Notes under the pieces: model-generated
Seen by the model: only the letters and a program-made list of their open reading frames with translations
Told to the model about the DNA's origin: nothing
Databases searched by the model: none
Shown: piece after piece, positions 43,802-45,949 of the stretch
How the letters are laid out: every line of letters starts with the position of its first letter
Position numbering within the stretch: position 1 is the first letter of the stretch
Source of the DNA: an uncultured delta proteobacterium
Lineage (GTDB): Bacteria; Bdellovibrionota_C; UBA2361; OMII01
Assembly (NCBI GenBank): GCA_903904735.1
Contig: CAIVDM010000143.1
Coordinates: forward strand, 79,272-125,220
Length of the DNA: 45,949 nt
Reading direction: 5' to 3'
Program-made: the position numbers and the translations under genes

Positions 43802-45361
43802 CTAAGAGTTACCACCAGCCGCAGGAGACGTAAGAGCCTCCATAACCCGATCTAAGTTAAAGCTTCCAGGTTTCTGACGTGGTGGGAACTCCTTAAAGCT
43901 CTGCAGCCACTGTCCAACGTACGCTCCGGCTGGAGCGATCACGAACATGTGCTCTAAGAACCAGCGTTGATAATCCATTCCGATGTCATGCGCCAACTCA
44001 AACGGATCCATGCGTAGGTTCGTGATTAGCGGCGCGCGTAGTCGCTCAAACGGCTCAAGCCATACATGCATACCGTGAGCGTTCTGCTTGAGGAACGTAA
44101 TCTTCCAGTTCTCATAGCGTAACGCCGCTACATCGCCGTCATCCGTGAAGTAGATGAAATCCTTGCGTGGCCACGCCTCTGTTCCCTGCAACGCGGGCAA
44201 CAGATTGTATCCATCAAGGTGAACCTTATAGCTTCGAGCGCCAATTTTACGCCCCTTGAGCAACTCATCCTTGGCGGAGGTATCGCCCGCCGCCGCGAGC
44301 AACGTCGGCATCATATCCTCGTGAGCGCCGATATCATTAACGACGGTGCCAGGCTTAATCATACCCGGCCATTTAATAGCGCACGGTACTCGATACCCAC
44401 CTTCCCACTGCGTGTTTTTCTCGCCGCGGAACATCGTCGTACCGCCATCTGGCCATGTGAACGCCTCAGCGCCGTTATCCGTGGAGTACATAACGATCGT
44501 GTTTTCCTCAACGCCGAGCTCCTTGAGCTTGTTCAGCAACTCGCCGATCTGACGGTCGTGCTCGACCATCCCGTCCGCGTAGATTCCCAAACCAGTCTTG
44601 TTAGCGACACCGTCTTTAAGGTGCGTAAAGATGTGCATCTTTGTGGAGTTCCACCACACGAAGAAGGGCTTATCTTCCTTAACCGCTCGCTCCATGAAGT
44701 TGACCGTTTTGGCGCTAACCTCCTCGTCGATCGTCTCCATTCGCTTCTTTGTCAGCGGTCCGGTGTCCTCGACCCGCCCATCCGCGAAGCTATGCATAAC
44801 TCCACGAGGACCGAATCGCTTCTTGAAATCCGCGCTCTTTGGATAGTCTGGATGCTCAGGCTCTTCCTCTGCGTTTAAGTGGTACAAGTTGCCGAAGAAC
44901 TCATCGAATCCATGCGCCGTCGGCAGCATATCATCGCGGTCACCGAGGTGATTCTTTCCAAACTGTCCGGTTACATACCCTTGCGCCTTGAGTAACGCCG
45001 CGATCGTGGGATCCTCTTTTTTCATCCCCTCCGGCGCGCCCGGAAGACCAACCTTGGTTAACCCTGTTCGAATCGGTGATTGTCCAGTGATGAACGCCGC
45101 ACGACCCGCAGTACAGCTTTGTTGACCGTACCAGTCAGTAAACAGTGCTCCCTCTTTAGCGATTCTGTCGATGTTTGGAGTCTTATACCCCATCATGCCC
45201 ATGTTGTAGGCGCTGACGTTGAAGCCACCGATATCATCTCCCCAGATAACGAGGATATTCGGTTTCTTCCCCTTGTTCTGCGCGTCCGCAAAATCAGTAC
45301 TGACGAGGGTCAATGATACAATCGCGCAGAGCGCGCATCTCACGAGGGTCGTTAGCTTCAT
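43802..45361 (-). CDS. secreted arylsulfatase-family enzyme
   Basis: 519 residues with GGAG 7-8 bases before the ATG and a signal peptide (about 1-27, ending ADA-Q). It is a type I sulfatase: the metal pair Asp42-Asp43 in NILVIWGDDIGG, and the formylglycine site CTAGR with Cys83, the C-x-A-x-R variant seen in many bacterial enzymes. Then GQFGKNHLGD and MYSTDNGAEAF. Activity needs conversion of Cys83 by a formylglycine-generating enzyme, which is not in the window. It hydrolyses sulfate esters in the periplasm. Codon use is biased, suggesting high expression. It is divergent from the outer-membrane protein gene. Confidence 0.92.
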   Translation of the reverse strand: MKLTTLVRCALCAIVSLTLVSTDFADAQNKGKKPNILVIWGDDIGGFNVSAYNMGMMGYKTPNIDRIAKEGALFTDWYGQQSCTAGRAAFITGQSPIRTGLTKVGLPGAPEGMKKEDPTIAALLKAQGYVTGQFGKNHLGDRDDMLPTAHGFDEFFGNLYHLNAEEEPEHPDYPKSADFKKRFGPRGVMHSFADGRVEDTGPLTKKRMETIDEEVSAKTVNFMERAVKEDKPFFVWWNSTKMHIFTHLKDGVANKTGLGIYADGMVEHDRQIGELLNKLKELGVEENTIVMYSTDNGAEAFTWPDGGTTMFRGEKNTQWEGGYRVPCAIKWPGMIKPGTVVNDIGAHEDMMPTLLAAAGDTSAKDELLKGRKIGARSYKVHLDGYNLLPALQGTEAWPRKDFIYFTDDGDVAALRYENWKITFLKQNAHGMHVWLEPFERLRAPLITNLRMDPFELAHDIGMDYQRWFLEHMFVIAPAGAYVGQWLQSFKEFPPRQKPGSFNLDRVMEALTSPAAGGNS

Positions 45362-45544
45362 TACCTACTCCACTTATTGGTCTACGAGGCTCGCACATTC
45401 TGCAACAAACGATGGGAATATCAACCCCCTTTATCACCTCGCAGAACACAAAACACCTTTCTAAGCCAAGCACTTATCGCTATCGTGTCAGAGTCTATAA
45501 ACCATCGCGCCGCGCGATTGCAACCACACGTTTTTTCGAAACTT
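45362..45544. other. divergent intergenic region of the sulfatase and outer-membrane protein
   Basis: 183 bases, A/T-rich near the right end. I see no clear operator or promoter. Co-regulation of the two genes is inferred from divergence only. Confidence 0.3.
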
Positions 45545-45949
45545 ATGCGCAAGTATATTCCTTCTCTCATTGCCGTCCTGTACGCCATGGCGAGCCCCTT
45601 TGCCGCCGCCGCTGATGAGTGGAACTTTGTAGTGGCCCCCTATCTCTTAGTCCCGAGCATTACGGGCGATGCGTCGATGGGTCGTATCGAGGGCGCCGAC
45701 GTAGATGTTTCAGGTTCAGACATCCTGAACTCCCTGGAACTGGGCGCGATGCTTCAGTTGGAAGCCAGACACGAAAGCGGCTACGGAGCGATGATCAACT
45801 ACGCATTCATGGATCTCGGCAAAGACTTCTCTGGCCCGCTAGGCTACACCGACGTCGACACCGATATTTTTCAGGGAATCTTAGAGGGCTTTGGCACATA
45901 CCGTGTTGAGTACCAAGGAGGAACCGTCGACCTCTACGGCGGCGTTCGG
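45545..45949 (+). CDS. outer-membrane beta-barrel-like protein (3' partial)
   Basis: The frame is open to the right edge, giving 135 residues from the ATG at 45545. A signal peptide covers 1-22 (KYIPSLIAVLYAM, then AAA-DEW). The mature part begins WNFVVAPYLLVPSITGDASMG and then alternates polar and apolar residues with aromatic ends (LGAMLQLEARHESGYGAMIN, GTYRVEYQGGTVDLYGGVR), as in small barrels. It may be a porin or adhesion-type protein. It shares a 183-base divergent region with the sulfatase gene. Its ATG has no visible ribosome site. Confidence 0.75.
   Translation, partial: MRKYIPSLIAVLYAMASPFAAAADEWNFVVAPYLLVPSITGDASMGRIEGADVDVSGSDILNSLELGAMLQLEARHESGYGAMINYAFMDLGKDFSGPLGYTDVDTDIFQGILEGFGTYRVEYQGGTVDLYGGVR

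Noticed and set aside
1..45949. tRNA, rRNA, CRISPR array, insertion sequence or prophage
   Set aside because: No tRNA T-loop in an intergenic region, no rRNA sequence, no spaced repeat series and no transposase or phage structural gene was seen.

Overview
The window reads as chromosomal DNA of a free-living Gram-negative bacterium with an outer membrane. The signs are several lipoprotein signal peptides with lipoboxes, periplasmic murein enzymes, a beta-barrel-like protein at the right edge, a diheme (b558-type) succinate dehydrogenase, HrpB and DusC. GC content looks moderate, somewhat above half. The b558 SdhCAB, YSC84/SYLF proteins, DUF4105 and DUF3617 proteins and standalone GH13 together suggest a deep proteobacterial or former 'deltaproteobacterial'/Bdellovibrionota-like lineage. 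That placement is inference; no rRNA is present to fix it. No tRNA, rRNA, CRISPR array, insertion sequence or prophage was seen.

Left part (1-9963): an ABC permease fused to its own solute-binding protein, an orphan pesticin/T4-type lysozyme, a small hypothetical gene and a Cys-rich secreted protein, then a minus-strand group. That group is a DUF3298-like lipoprotein, dusC, a SWIM-SNF2 helicase coupled to dusC by an ATGA overlap, and a lytic transglycosylase with its own promoter. Middle-left (10080-20518): the sdhC-sdhA-sdhB operon with a visible promoter; divergent from it are an orphan HerA-like ATPase, a GH13 enzyme that is probably translated from a leaderless mRNA, and hrpB, facing a CorC/CNNM transporter-like gene.

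Middle (20599-28373): a MarR regulator, an unusual lipoprotein that looks like a catalytically dead alpha/beta hydrolase, MgtE, a DoxX-DUF4286 pair, argS and a small zinc-binding protein. Next is a 765-base stretch without a protein gene. It holds a structured RNA candidate and a very well-formed promoter-hairpin-terminator small RNA with a CUCCUCC loop. It is followed by a glycine-rich RRM protein with a strong terminator.

Right part (28410-45949): DUF3617 protein, HelD-like helicase, PRPP synthetase with a long N-terminal extension, a SYLF protein, and a three-domain protein joining a beta-rich domain, an adenosine-deaminase-like domain and a SLOG-like Rossmann domain (the strongest novelty). 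Next come two small hypothetical genes, a GxxExxY PD-(D/E)XK protein beside an adenine DNA methyltransferase, a long inverted repeat, a class I amidotransferase, a lipase-like lipoprotein (the active paralogue of the one at 21311) coupled to a DUF4105 membrane protein, and two diverged hairpin repeats. At the edge an arylsulfatase-SYLF pair lies divergent from an outer-membrane protein.

Most functions are housekeeping (respiration, translation, nucleotide synthesis, envelope). The items most worth following are the deaminase-SLOG protein, the sRNA, the active/dead hydrolase pair, the permease-binding-protein fusion and the GxxExxY/methyltransferase pair.
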